Assembly: GCF_963082655.1 (NCBI RefSeq)
Contig: NC_081556.1
Location: forward strand, 1,674,001 to 1,738,000
Source: Stomoxys calcitrans
Taxonomy: Eukaryota; Arthropoda; Insecta; Diptera; Muscidae
DNA length: 64,000 nt
Direction of reading: 5' to 3'
Position 1 is the first letter of the stretch. Each line of letters starts with the position of its first letter. Positions 22,101 through 34,639 of this stretch are shown in pieces. Made by a program: the position numbers and the translations under genes. The notes under the pieces were generated by a model. The model was not told the DNA's origin. It searched no databases and saw only the letters and a list, made by a program, of their open reading frames with translations.

Positions 22101-25100
22101 ATTGAATAAATACAACAGCAACATTTAAATTGTATAATAATAGTTGTATAATAACTTGTGGGGGATTTCAGAGGAATTTGGACCAATCTAAAATTGAAAA
22201 AAGAAATCAAGTAAAAATTCATTAAATTCGGCCGGGTCGAACTTTGTACACCCATGGTATGTATGTAAACCACCTTTCGTCATAATCCGGTGAAAAATTC
22301 ATAATTTATGCACCCATTCCAGCCATATCGGAATATGGTCCGATTTGTACCAAATTCGGCACTAACATTGAGTGGTCTAATAAATACAAGTCACTGATTA
22401 ATTTGGTGAAGCACAATATTGGCCTTTTGGCAGCAATATCCCAATATAGACAAATCTGAACCATATAGGACATGGATGTCGAAAAGTCTAACATAAGTCA
22501 GTTTCGAATTTCGGCGAAATCGGATAATAAATAAGTATTTTATGGGACAATGTTTAAACAGAGAAATTGGCCTAAATGACAGCTATATCCAAAACTCGAA
22601 AGGTCTGGCCAATCTTCAAGAAGCATATCGAGGAGCCTAACAAAACTCACTGTGCCAAATTTCAGGGAAATCGGACATGAAAGCGCCATCAAGAAATCAG
22701 TCTATATGGCATCTTTATCGAAATCTGGAACGATCTGGGCCAAATTGAAGAAGGATGTCGAAGGGCCTAACACAACTCTGTTAGGGTCTGTCCCAAATTT
22801 CGGCGAAATCGGACAATAAATGCGCATTTATTTATATGGAGGCCACCGTAGCGCAGAGGTTAGCATGTCCGCCTATGACGCCAAACGCCTGGGTTCGAAT
22901 CCTGGCGAGACCATTAGAAAAAATTTTCAGCGGTGGCATTCCCCTCCTAATGCTGGCAACCTTTGTGAGGTACTATGCCATGTAAAACTTCTCTCCTAAG
23001 AGGTGTCGCACTGCGGTACGCCGTTCGGACTCGGCTATAAAAAGGAGGCCCCTTATCATTGAGCTTATACTTGAATCGGACTGCACTCAATGATATGTGA
23101 CCTTAAATCCGAAGATCGGTCTATTATAAAAAATTTAAATTTTGTTTTATTAAAAATCGGAAAAATCTCGAATTTTTAATAAATTATTATTAGATAATTA
23201 GCCTTTCAACTAAGGCTTCCGTAGCGCAGAGGGTAGCATGTCTGTCTATGACTCTGAACGCCAGAGTTCGAGTCCTGGCGAGACCTTAAAAAAAAGTTTT
23301 CAGCTTTGGTTTCCTTTCCTAATTCTGGCAACATTTGTGAGGTACTATGCCATGTAAAACTTTTCTCCAAAGAGGGGTCGCACTGCGGCACGCCGTTCGG
23401 ACTCGGCTATTAAAAGGAGGCCCCTTATCATTGAGCTTAAACTTGAATCGGACTGCACTCATTGATTTGTGAGAAGTTTCCCCCTATTCCTTATTGGAAT
23501 GTTCATGGACAAAATATGCAATTTGCAATATCACTATATGTGAGAAGTTTGCTCCTGTTCCTTAGTGGAATGTGGAATCTTAAAAAATCCTATTGTTCGA
23601 CGCTGTAACTATTTGTTAAAACAAATAAGCCATGTCCGTCCGTCTGTCAAAAGCATGCTGACTTTCGAAGGAGTAAGGCTATCCGCTTAAAATTTTGCAC
23701 AAATACTTCTTGTTAGTGTAGGTCGGTTGAGATAGTAAATCGGTCCATGTTTTCATATAGCTGCCATATAAACCGATCAGGGTCTTGACTTCGTGAACCT
23801 CTAGAGGGCGCGATTCTCGTCCGATTTGACTGAAATTTTGCACGTGGTGTTTTGGTATCACTTCCAATAACTGTGTTAAGTATGATTCTCATCGGTAAAG
23901 CTGTCATATAAACCGATCTTGGATCTTGACTACTCGAGCCAATAGAGCGCAATTCTCATCTGATTTGCGGTGTTTTGTTATTACTTCCAATAACTGTGTT
24001 AAGTATGATTCACATCGGTTCAAAACCTGGTATAGCTGTCATAAACCGATCTTGGATCTTGACTTCTCGAGCCAAAAGAGTGCGCAATTCTCATCTTATA
24101 TGGCTGAAATTTTGTACAACGGCTCCTTCAACATACATGTTTAATATGGTCTGAATCGATCAAAAGCTTGATACAGCTCCCATATAATCGATCTACCGAT
24201 TTTGCTTCTGTAGCCCCTACAAGGAGCAATTCTTATCCGTATGATCTGAAATATTACGTAATGACTTCTACAATGTTCAACATTCATTTATGGTCCTAAT
24301 CGGACTATAACTTGATATAGCTCCAATGTCATAACAGTTCTTATTCAATATTCTTTGTGTGCCTAGAGAGAGATACCGCACATAGAACTCAACAAATGCG
24401 ATCCATGGTGGAGGGTATATAAGATACGGCCCGTCCGAACTTAGCACGCGTTTACTTTTTTCTTTTTTGTATCTTGTCTTGTCCATTTTTTATGAAAATT
24501 TGTACAGCTCCAGAAATTCATTCTTTACCGTTATTATTTGCTTTGCAGCGTTTCCTTATCAACATCGCGTTAGACATTTCATATGGAGTAAACATTTCCT
24601 TTGGCTGATTGAGCAAATAAAATGTCTCTCGTTGCGTTGTTACAAGTATTCAGCTATACATGGGATTGGAAGACAAGAATGTCTGATTCCGTGCCATATT
24701 AGCTGCGTACGCTTATGACGACCACAGTGATGATAGATGGGTATTATTTTTCCTTTTTGTTCGTATGTTCGATGACAGCTGTATGTGGTTTGTTGCTGCT
24801 ATTTGATTGTACTCCTACAGCCTTTTTTGGCCATTTCAAATGTCTGCTGCATTTTCTCTCTGACAAACAAGACAATGCTAAACGACAGGCAACGGAGTCA
24901 AGCCAAAGCAGGCGGTTAACATAACTGTGCCTAACTCAACACCAAGTGCATTTAAACTAAATAAAATTCTAGTGTTGTTATTTCAGCGTCTTTTTTAGCA
25001 GCATGATCAGTATTAGTTAGGTCTCCATAGGCGAACATAAGCCAAACTTTTTCTAAGCGTAGAGCATACTACCACTACCTTAGCTATTGTTTAAACGCAT

Positions 25101-28100
25101 AAACACTTTTTGAAATAAATTTCATGTTAATATTCTCTTAACCGTACCGATGGTGTGGAACCACATCTTTAATAATAACGTTAAATAGTAAAACAACAAC
25201 GAACGAATGACATCACTAAAACCCCATATATCCTCCTGCCGTTTGTATGTGTGTGTGTGAGTGTGTTGAAAAGCCTGCTTCGCACAAGTGGTTTATGCCA
25301 AAGAAGGTTTTAACTACAAGATGAGCCTTCAAGACTGGAAACGGGTTTTAGTGTTTGGTCTACCTATGCTTGACGTTGGCGTGTGTGTGTGTGTGTGTGT
25401 GTGCGTTGTATATTTTTACGGTTGTTGTTGGTCCTCGCTTAAAGTTATGGTTTCAGACCAAACAACCCATGCGAATCATCTTCTATGTTTGATGGCATCG
25501 AATGATCCATTTCATATGTTTTTATAGGGCATGGATACATACAGAACTTTAAGGCATGCTTGTATTTACAAACATACATACATGTAGTACCTATATGTTT
25601 TAAAAACTATATACCTATTTCCCTTGTTGTTTAGGATTATACGCAAGACCTCGTCAAAAGTTTTAAGAACAATTCCTTTGAGAGTATTGTGAGTTTTTGT
25701 GACTATTGCTATCATGCATCGTTCACTGAAGCCGCATACACAAGCTAAGAAGATAACGAAAGTCGCTCCGCCCGCTCTTCCTGGAGATCCAGTACCAACG
25801 TCAACTGCATATCAGCAACACGTAGCAATATATCGTTTAGGAGGCAATACTCCCAATGCAAGTTGTAAACTGGAGGATGGGATTATAATGAGTAGTATGG
25901 TTTCGTCGCCATCGCTCGAAGAGGGCGGTTTCAATTTGCCAAGAGAACCGACAGTAGCTTTACGAATCAAAGGTATGTTAGTGATGGAGATCTTGGTGTG
26001 GCACATTATAATCGTCTACACATACATTACAGATGAAATAGGAGAATATTCTGCTGCCATGTCGTCATCCGGTTCTTCCCAGACTGGAATAGCAGGTGCA
26101 AGCGGGGTGAAGAATCCACAGCCATCCAGTGCAACTAGTTCTTTGATAAGTGCATGTCCACAAAATCTAGTGCCATGTGCCCCACCAGTATTTTGCGCAA
26201 CTTTACGAGAACCGCTGACTCACAAGGCCGCCGTTTATTACCACCAGCAGCTGGCTCTGCAAGAAGACCAAGGTATCGATTTAACCCAATCTCCCGGTCG
26301 GGATTCGCCTGGTTCTTCATCAGGTTCAGCGGGTTCTGGATCTCGTCACTCAACCGCTAGCTTAGATTCGGGCCGAGCCTCATCATATCTTACTGGTGTT
26401 TCTGGTGCCGGCTCCATTCGAAGTAGTGGTGGGGGAGCTCTCTCATCGCCACGATGCAGCTCATTAAGCTCATGCTCAATAGGCTCTATGGATCGCCAAC
26501 GAAATGAAGAACTGATTGTCGATTGGCTGATGGAAATGAAATACGAAGAATATGCCCAATTGTTTATTGCAGCGGGCTATGATTTACCCACCATAGCTCG
26601 CATGACTCCGGAAGATTTGACAGCAATCGGCATTAAAAATCCGCAGCATCGAGAGCGCATCAAACAACGTATTGACAAACTACAAGTTTTAGATAATCTA
26701 CCACATTTTGTGCCGGTGAGTGTATTTCGGAAGATGGGTACATAGACTTGGGAACATTAAATATTAAATTTTTTATATTGTAAAACATTGCAGGGATCCA
26801 TTGAAGAGTGGCTACAATTACTTCGTTTGGAGGAGTATCTGCAGCCTTTATTGGATCAAAACTACAAGACAGTCCGAGACGTCACACAAGTTACTTGGGA
26901 AGATCTGGAAGATATTGGCATTGTCAAGTTGGGACATCAAAAGAAAATTTTACTTGCCATTAAACGTGTCAAAGACATAATAAGTGGAAAATGGAATCCA
27001 GGAGGTTCAAATCCATATAACCAACAGGTAGTTGTATAATTGCTACTCTTCCAACCAGACTGCCATGTCAATACAGCGAATGTTTGATTTTATGTTGTTG
27101 TTTTTTTTTTTTTTTGTTTTCACTTAAATTATTGTTTAATATTTTATTTCGTTGATTTTTATTTAGATGTATGCCAAACCTTGGCACCAATTACCCCCAA
27201 CTCCCACTTATTTGCCCACAGCGCGTGTTTCGTGGGACGATTCCAAAATATATGCCATAGCAAATGCAACTTCTGATACCTACCATTGTAATGGTATTAG
27301 TCATGATTGTTGCAATGACAATGATGTTGTTTTAATCAAGGTAATTTCCAAATCTCCAGATCGTTGTGGCCTTGGGCTGGTAAATCTAGAATCGAAAACT
27401 ATTGTACATCTGCAACGTTTAACCCACACAACATACAAAACTTACTATTGCCGCCAGTTTTTTTCTTTCTTTTTTAATTTTCACTTTGTTAACACCTTTC
27501 ATTTTTTTACTCCCCTTGGTCCAATTGTTTGAAAACTTCTTCTTCGTTCTCTTAGGTACGTCAACCACGTGGTAAAAGCTTGGAATCTCTTGAAGATATT
27601 CACGACAATAGCACGCGGAGCCATTTAACTTTTAGCCATTACACAACTACGGACTATGGCCATTTCACACATCCCTCACAACTTCAGCAGCATCCATCTT
27701 TGCAACAACAGCAGCACCATTTGCAGCAGTCCGTTCTAATGGCTGGAGCGGCCGCAGGAACCGCTTCTACGGTAGGTGGACCACCACGAATCCTTACCAA
27801 TCCAACCACAATGGTAATAAAAAAATCACAGATGGATAATTCGAAAAATAATTATTTTTATTTAGAACTGGCGTCGATCATACGATGATGGAGACATAAC
27901 GCCAACCAATGATGCAGCAGCCCGTGAATTGATGTATGAAGAGGGTGGTGGCACCTTGCCGCGCCACCAACGCGGAATACTTCAAAGAGCTGTTTTGAAT
28001 ACTATGCCGCCATTGGAACACCATCATTATATGAATGCAGCTGCTGCAGAATATGTATGTCATGCTGCTGGCATTGGTGGAGCTACAAATGCTAACGTGC

Positions 28101-29214
28101 AAAGTGCTTCTGCAGGCAACGTCGTTGATAACCCAAATCTTAACAATGTAAGTTAATGGCTTTCCAGTTTCGAATACCCATTTGATTTATACTACTTTGT
28201 CGTCCCCCACCAGCCCTACTTGACTGGAAGTCCTATGACTAACAAAAAAATTGCACCCGAACCCCCTCGACGTCACTGCAGCATACGTAATTCTCGTGCA
28301 ATGAGCCAGGATGGCTCCCAAATCAATCCTGCTTCCGCCACAGTCAGTGGTCACGGTGCACTCACACCAAATATGTTTTACGGGCCATCAGGAGTGCCCA
28401 GTACAACTGCAGCAATCCATGCGCACTCAGCATATCTACAACAGCAGGCTTCTCAACCAATCTATGCCAATTATGCTACCATTCAGCAAACCACCGCAGA
28501 GATACATTGTGAAAAATTGCATGACAACAAGGTAAGATTGAGCAGGGATTTGCTCAAAAAATGCAAGATTGTATTAAAAATAAAACCTCGTGTGTCTCTT
28601 AGTCTAATTCCAGCATTGACTCAATTGATACCATACCGTTTGCCAATGAAAACACAGGCACTATCAAACAACGTTTACTTAATCGTCAAGAGCTATCGAA
28701 TGCAAGTGTGTCGCAGACCGCAGCCGGTAGTCATTTACATTCCTCCTCATCATCGTCGTCCTCGTCCTCCACCAATACCATAGCAAATATAACACATTCA
28801 TTCCACTCCCTTAAATCCTCGTCCTCTCTACACGACGCATCTTTGATACGAAGTGAGAGCATCGGAAGCACGGCCAGCGGAGGAAGCGTTGGTCTAACGC
28901 TCCTCAGATCACCGACACTGCAGTATCCCCCCATTCAAGCGGACAGTGCACCTTCCCTGGCCGGCTTGGATAGTTCCAGCACTACGAATGGTGATGAGAC
29001 ACGGTCTGACAGTCCCACAGAAGCAAGTGCCATATCGAATACCGGTTCCTCTGGAAATGGTACAACTACTGCTCAAGTTTCTGTAACCACCGGGCAGAAA
29101 GTTTCAGTTAACGTTCTCAATGACATTGGCAACATGTTGGCCAATCTCACCGACGAATTAGATGCAATGTTGGAGGAAGAGAAGCGCGTAGGTCTAAATA
29201 CAGATAGTGAGTAA
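19102..29214 (+). CDS. ckn: Caskin, tandem SAM-domain scaffold protein
   Basis: Exons read from splice signals: 19102-19140 (inferred start, MGTVKYMSMYKIQ), 25635-25688, 25750-25972, 26033-26715, 26794-27027, 27167-27340, 27556-27813, 27866-28147, 28214-28531 and 28603-29214. Phases agree throughout and give 958 residues. SAM1 (ELIVDWLMEMKYEEYAQLF) ends one exon, and SAM2 (SIEEWLQLLRLEEYLQPLL...WEDLEDIGIVKLGHQKKILL) fills the next, as in Caskin. The C-terminus NDIGNMLANLTDELDAMLEE is also Caskin-like. Between them are Ser/Pro/His/Gln-rich disordered segments and PxxP-type motifs (APEPPRRH). Known role: synaptic and axon-guidance scaffold that polymerises through the SAM tandem and, in flies, works with the phosphatase Lar. 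No ankyrin or SH3 domain is seen. Least certain are the first two exons and the acceptor at 25750 (an alternative 3 bp further is also in frame). Confidence 0.88.
19380..19669 (-). mobile_element. tRNA-derived SINE, minus strand, in caskin intron 1
   Basis: Full-length reverse-complement match to the 14715-15010 copy, including the tail (ACATTCCGTAAGGAACAAGG), the GGCAAAGTACCGCACAAATG block, the B-box-like GGATTCGAACTC and the A-box region near 19640-19660. It is diverged, with an altered B box. Confidence 0.75.
20869..20965 (+). repeat. Short fly repeat beginning TTGTTGTTG
   Basis: Same family as 12376-12480: CTACAGTGTGTTGTACACTG, GTCGGCAGTCCTTGCCGATG, CTTCATCGGGCAAATCTGGT and ACGTACAACGGGC in order. 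Confidence 0.65.
20966..22206. other. Caskin intron 1, no recognised element
   Basis: AT-rich intron sequence with short open frames that match nothing recognised. Confidence 0.4.
22207..22838 (+). repeat. Muscoid interspersed repeat, interrupted by a SINE
   Basis: Begins AAGTAAAAATTCATTAAATT with TTCGGCCGGGTCGAACTTTG, the family's characteristic end. It continues with modules such as CCAAATTTCGGCGAAATCGG and GACAGCTATATCCAAAAC. It breaks at about 22838, where a SINE is inserted, and a few matching bases (CCGAAGATCGGTCTAT) continue after 23101. Confidence 0.65.
22839..23100 (+). mobile_element. tRNA-derived SINE nested in another repeat
   Basis: Matches 14715-15010 from GGCCACCGTAGCGCAGAGGT through the B box GGTTCGAATCC to CACTCAATGATATGTGA. 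It lacks the last 40-60 bases of the tail. Confidence 0.8.
23213..23572 (+). mobile_element. tRNA-derived SINE with a duplicated tail
   Basis: Starts AGGCTTCCGTAGCGCAGAGG, has a B box variant AGTTCGAGTCC, and carries the full body. After the normal end (AAAATATGCAATTTGCAATA, 23511-23530) a second copy of the tail follows: TATGTGAGAAGTTTGCTCCT through CTTAGTGGAATG. It lies about 110 bp after the previous SINE. Confidence 0.75.
23620..24450 (-). repeat. Muscoid interspersed repeat, minus strand
   Basis: Ends with ATGGTGGAGGGTATATAAGA and CCGTCCGAACTTAGCACG. Internally three or four modules repeat at about 110-155 bp, with CATATAAACCGATC, CTTGACTTC, AGGGCGCGATTCTCGTCCGA and TGAAATTTTGCAC. It begins with the CATGTCCGTCCGTCTGTC tract. 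Confidence 0.7.
24451..25380. other. Caskin intron 1, no recognised element
   Basis: No gene recognised. Short plus-strand open frames (24467-24718, 24715-24924) have no family signature or splice context. Confidence 0.4.
25381..25403. repeat. (GT)n microsatellite
   Basis: An uninterrupted GT run in the intron before the second caskin exon. Confidence 0.9.
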
Positions 29215-29256
29215 CTAAATAATATTTAAATACAGCAATCAAATCAACAGACATTT

Positions 29257-29262
29257 AATAAA
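29257..29262 (+). terminator. Poly(A) signal of caskin
   Basis: AATAAA 42 bases after the caskin stop codon. A second candidate lies near 29335. No cleavage site can be fixed. Confidence 0.55.
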
Positions 29263-30269
29263 AGGCAGGTGCTATTATCCCAACCTCTTTTCATGAGAAA
29301 AATCGAAAAACATCGTAGACTACATAGTATAATATAATAAACATGTATGTAGTGGTAGCTTATAAACATACATATATATACATATAGTATGCATTTATGT
29401 TTATTAACCCAGGGTTACCTATATAATGTAATAATAAAAATGGGCCAGTTTGTGTGGAAAAGACCATTCAGTTCAACACCCTTTTCGACCTTTGGGTTCA
29501 ATCATCTTTTATATACAACTATAAAGTTGTCAGAAACAGGTAAAAAGGACCTGTTAAACATTAATCAATTCCAATTATGGTCTTATCGAAATGGTGCATG
29601 TTTGAATCCGCATTTATTCAGAAGAATTTTCCATTTTCTTAACTTTTTTTATCATTGACATCGTTATTTAGCTGTTTGGCTGTTTATAAAACGCCCAAAG
29701 CTTTCAATTGAGGGTTAAAAGTGATATATTTTGAAGTCGGTCTTATCAGTACAGCTTAAAAAATCAGTTGAACTAAATAAATGAACGTTGAAACATGTTT
29801 TATTGTTCTGTTGCAACATCTGCACGTCTGTTTAGAAATAAATCGGAAAAATTTTTATTATAATCGCAATATTCGAAACATTAAATTTTAGTGGTTTAAG
29901 AAAGAGAGTGTATGGGCGAACGAGATTTTTTGGTCAACAACACTTCACGATGCCAGCCGTCTTGTCTATTTTTTCATTATAGCAGTGGCACATCCCGGAG
30001 TGCCTACTCCCTTTTGCTTTTAGTCGGTGACTGGATGGAAACAAAACCTTTGGACGCCCGAACTATGGCCTAACCTTTCGTTATCCTATCCATGCATGGA
30101 GTGGGCCCTCGCCAAGCCTCAGGAGTACAGTCATACTGATAACGTAGTCAGCAATCATCAACTTTAATTTTTCCCCCAAAAACAAATTGTTATAACACTT
30201 TGACATTTCATTTTCGTTTTAATAACAAATTGTTTCAGTGGTGAAAGGGAAAGTGACCTCCCCGACTAT
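29263..30269. other. Intergenic, no recognised gene
   Basis: AT-rich, with short open frames lacking any family signature. 29930-30130 has higher GC and may be a repeat I cannot name. Confidence 0.4.
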
Positions 30270-31519
30270 AGGCCTGCTTATGCTCTCGTAAATGTAGAAC
30301 AAATGTATCGTTAAAGAGGCAATTATGCCTATTACCAAACGTAGCATTTGACATTTCAAACAAAACAATTTTAAAAAAAAAATTACTTGATGGTGAGAGA
30401 GATCTGACGTCGACGAACTTCAGGCATAACTGAAGGGCAGGAATATTGAGAGGGCATATAACAACGAGGAGATGGGCCGCCCTGACCGTACGGGGAGACA
30501 GAATACGGTCAAGTTTCCCTTCTCAACACTATGGATGCGGTGGACAGAGTGAGGAGGGTTTCAGGAGACAGGGACTGGATTGGGACTATACTGCAACACG
30601 CACACAATATTTCAGGGAGAGCTATGTGTCATAACAATAGACGCAAAAGAAATTCTGGAAAGGGTTTTACAGTTTTCGAAATCAGTTGTTGTTGGTGATG
30701 TTTTGCCACATTTGTATGTGGAGTTAGCGATTCTCTTCAAGCCCGTTCCGGTCACGGATCGCCGCTGGAACGTTATGGCCATTGGTTATTAAAAGACGTC
30801 AATAGATCGCCTGTATTAAGCAAAAGCCTGATTGTCCGCGACTTCAATTGCAGCTACTCCGTATAAAAAGCCTTTAACTAATCGCAACCTGTGGATTCGC
30901 CCGGTAGCTCTCAACTGAGCTTCTTGTAATGACGATGAACACCAAACAAATTGGAGCTCAGAGTTTCAACTGATGTGGTGCTTATAATCATCGCGTGCCG
31001 TGTCGAAATCAGTATGTGTATATGGCGGCCCTCAAGGCCGTGGCCTCTAGTACAGTGAGGTCGCAGTGCATGGAGGAGTGTGTGGAATCCCTGAATAGAC
31101 CTCAGTTTCATGACATTGTGATAACATAGATTAGCGGTTACGACAGCGCCATATTGGCGCTTACCACTACTCTCTTCTTGTAGTTTCTTGCTATCACATA
31201 TGTCTCACTTTTTTTCACAACAGGTCAGACTGACCACCTTTTCATGGTGGGCTTCCCAATTATCCCACAGAGAAATAGAATAGGAGAATAGCAGTTTTCT
31301 AAACATTCATTTTTGGTTTTGAAATTTCTTCAAACTTCAAATTTTTTCTCCTGACACGAAAACGGAACGTAAAATGTTGTTTTTACTGAATTTTCCGTTT
31401 ACGATAACGATCGACAGACTTTCGGTAATTATTTGCAATAGTTTTCATAAAGCAAAACAAAACAGCTGACACGTTTTCCCACATTTACGGTATGTTTACG
31501 AGAGCATAACCAGGCCTTA
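30270..31519. repeat. Segment bounded by inverted repeats TATGCTCTCGTAAA
   Basis: 30270-30295 (AGGCCTGCTTATGCTCTCGT and following AAATGT) is the inverted complement of 31492-31519 with one or two mismatches. The 1.25 kb between includes a copy of the GGCGCC-type repeat (30716-30965). It may be a transposon with short terminal repeats, but no flanking duplication was identified. Confidence 0.4.
30716..30965 (+). repeat. Fly interspersed repeat of the GGCCATTGGTTATT type
   Basis: Shares ordered blocks with 35590-35880 and 51640-51930: ATGGCCATTGGTTATTAAAA, CGCGACTTCAATTGCAGCTA, CTCCGTATAAA, CGCAACCTGTGGATTCGCCC and GGTAGCTCTCAACTGAGCTT. Non-coding; class unknown. Confidence 0.6.
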
Positions 31520-33414
31520 TTTCCGGAGCAACGCAGCCTATTCAGTTGCCATGGCTACAATGTGGCAGGTATGAATCGCACACTCCATTGAGGAGAAATC
31601 ACGCCTACGCTTGATGTGGATAGGCAACCCTCCGGTCTTGAGCGAGATGTTCGGCACTACAAAATTGAGGCTTTCAAGATAAAATCTACCTTTCCGTCGC
31701 CTTTAGTACCTGATGTTTTTGAACTACCAGGACCGACCAGAATGTTGCTGTCTCAATTACCGTACCGTCTCAATTCCTACTAGGCTAGTTTTGATGGCAA
31801 CGTGTTAGATGTGTCTCCTGCTCATGGCGTCCGAAACCCAAGAATACAACCAATCATGAATTCTTAAAAACTTACAGGAATCAAAGGAACACTAATTTCA
31901 TGTCAATATGAGCGATAAGGACTACTGCAATACAAACAGCTTTACTTACATTTTGATTTGATTATAATTTATTATGGATGGAGGCCTTTTGGTAACATAT
32001 TACTGACTCTGCTAAAGTGGAGATGATTGTTTTGTGCCCGCTTGTTAGAAAAAGTATTGTTTTTTTTTTTTCATGCAAATGTTGCATGTGAAAGCGACAA
32101 ACTATCAAGGAACTTGAGAAAATGCCAACCAACTCCCTATTCAGGTGTAAAGACTTTTTGAACTGAGTGGGGGGAAAGCACTTACTGGAGAGAACCCTTT
32201 TTCCAATTCGATCTTATAAAATATAAATGTTAACAATAAGAAGAATAAATAAATAACAAAAAGAGAAAGCTTTTTAAAAGTATACTTTTTGTACGTTATC
32301 AAAATAAATGCAAAACACAAAATGACACAACCAACCAACCTACCAACACTGTAAAAAGAAAATGTTTAATTAAACTATTTAAAACAGACACACAAATCTC
32401 AACACAAATAAATATATAATAAAAAAAATTAGCCTATACATACATCACATTTATACTTAAAATTGAAAACAAAAAAAAAACAAAACAAAAAGTTTGATAA
32501 AGAAGTGTGTAACATTGAATAATAACCCATAATCTTCTTGGAATAGATAAAAGAACATTTTTATTTTGGGTTAGTTTGACACAAAATTTGTTTTTAAAAT
32601 AATTTATTTTTTTGCTTTTGCATTCAATTGTAGCCTAAAACACTGGGGCAAAAATATAGTCGTAAGCTCAAGTATCATGAGCAAATCTTTTTGTTAGCTG
32701 TAACTTTTGGATGTGAAGGACATACTTCAAATTTTTTTTTTCTTCTTAAATTATTTTGTTTTTATTTTTATTAAAAACTTGTAATTTACATACATTTTTG
32801 TTTTATGATATATTTTTTAACGTACGAAAGCGATTGCAGAAATTGTCGCCTATAAAATTGCCCTATAAAGATGAAAAGGTTAAGTGTTATTCCATTTATT
32901 TAATTAAAATTTATATACAAAAATAAATAAAAATATAAAAATATTAAATGTTTGGTTTATTTTTAATGGGTAATTCCAATGTTGCGTGTAACTAAAAAAA
33001 AAAACAATAATCTCATTATATTATGAGAAAAAGTCCATAGTTTTTCCCGCGTATAGCAAGCAACGCCGTGTGTTATCAAATGGATCGCCTCACATAAAAG
33101 GTGTGTTGCTCCAAGCATTTATCTTGTCTCTTGATACACTAGTTGCTTTCCCCGATAAAACTCTTCAAAGTGTTATCTATCAAGAAGATAATCTTGAAAA
33201 TCATTTTTTTTTTTTTCAAAAATGCTGCCATTTCTTTTTTGGCATTGGTTTTACGACCCTTGAGATTGTAGTTCCTTACCCCCATAAACTTGAAAAAGAA
33301 ATTATTTTTATTTACCTTTATGAATGAATAAAACTTTATGAAACTAGCTTCACAATGGCTCTTCTTAGTGTCACATTTATTTTAAATCTTAAAGTCGAGG
33401 CCAGAGTTGGGCTT
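31520..33414. other. Intergenic, no recognised gene
   Basis: AT-rich with poly-A/T runs (32049-32070, 32470-32490, 32735-32760). The part at 31560-31860 has higher GC and is probably an unnamed repeat. No open frame has family support. Confidence 0.4.
33376..33381 (-). terminator. Poly(A) signal of cN-IIIB
   Basis: TTTATT on the plus strand (AATAAA on the minus strand), 34 bases beyond the stop codon. Confidence 0.5.
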
Positions 33415-34639
33415 TTAATTGGGCTGTTTGCATTTCTCCACAGCATTCAAAATAGCCAAAGGAACATCCATTGTTTGATCGTCAATAAGAACGACATCGA
33501 AGGCGTTCATATACTTCTCCAGACTCTCTTCGGCCTGTAAGTACATACATAGCACATAGATAATGTTATATAGATAATTCAACATTTATTATCTGGTGTG
33601 TTCTAGGATTCACATTTCCTTTCAACCCTTAAAAGAAATTGCATAAATTGCTTTCATAAGATTTATTAAATAAAACCAATAAAGTTTCTCAGCGCAAAGA
33701 ATTAACGTTGGTTTTTTGTTTTTCAGGGAAAAGTGAAAATGAATCCCAGAACATCTGGAACTCACATGATCATAAAGAAATCCAATTTTAATTATGTGCG
33801 ATGAAGCCGGTACTCCATTTGCCATGCCTGCGTCTCCAATGGAATCTCCCATAACAATAATATGATCGCGATTATGAACTAAATCATAATATTTGTGACT
33901 ATCCAAGGCGGTCTCATTTTTATTAAACGTGTGTATCATAGGTTTTTGAAATCCGTCAAGTACACCGTCCTTGTATTGCAGAAAATTGGAAACAACATTC
34001 ACGTTGGGATACATTAAATTGGCTTGTTGCAAAAGTGATACAACCGAATTGCCCAAACCAGCAGAAAATACCAAAACAGGTATATTCAAGCGATCCAAAG
34101 TGTGAAATAAAACATCCGATTTATCACGAAGGGAGTCTTTGTACTTGTAGGCGATGCCATCAATTTCAGCTTGCTCCAGCGGAAACCCCCTGAAATCAAA
34201 GGTAAAAACTTCATCAGCTAAAAAAATGCCAACCTAATTCTAAGTTTTTAACTTACACCAACAATTCACTTGTTTTGGTCCACCATTCAATCATACTTTG
34301 GACTTTTTCTTTAACGGGTATATGGGGATCGATTTCAATGGGGCGGTATTTATGGTGCAACTTTTTGGATTCATCAATAAAACTTTGTGGTAACGATTCG
34401 CAAGCATTGAGTATGCCGAAACTGCTCAAAACGGGCGAGCCATCCGAAGTACGCTGCTTTGTGATGGTAAAATCAAAATCTGTGACAAATTGCAGGCGAT
34501 CCGCTCCTCCCTTAAGAAATTCATTTAGAATAGACTCCACATAAACTCGATCTTTGATTTTACAATTCTCGCTGCAAAGGGGTTCCACGTCCTCCAAGCG
34601 GATGAAGACGTCGTCAGTAGAATTTTTATTGTGAAACAT
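33415..34639 (-). CDS. cN-IIIB: Cytosolic 5'-nucleotidase III (7-methylguanosine phosphate-specific type)
   Basis: Three exons: 34257-34639, 33766-34189 and 33415-33534, with GTAAGT and GTGAGT donors and in-phase joins, giving 308 residues. This is close to the family length of about 300-320. HAD-fold motifs are intact: motif I VTDFDFTITK (nucleophile Asp and DxDxT), motif II VFSAG, and motif IV VMGDSIGDAGMA. The C-terminus reads AEESLEKYMNAFDVVLIDDQ. The family dephosphorylates pyrimidine nucleoside monophosphates and m7GMP, the latter being the role described for the fly enzyme in cap turnover. The product is cytosolic: no signal peptide is seen. It begins MFHNKNSTDDVF. The upstream gene on this strand is Spt1. 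Confidence 0.93.

Noticed and set aside
25699..26745. Single 348-residue caskin ORF from GTG at 25699
   Set aside because: It runs through a real 60-bp intron (25973-26032) and past a donor at 26716, and its upstream part is intron. Exon boundaries fit the SAM protein better.
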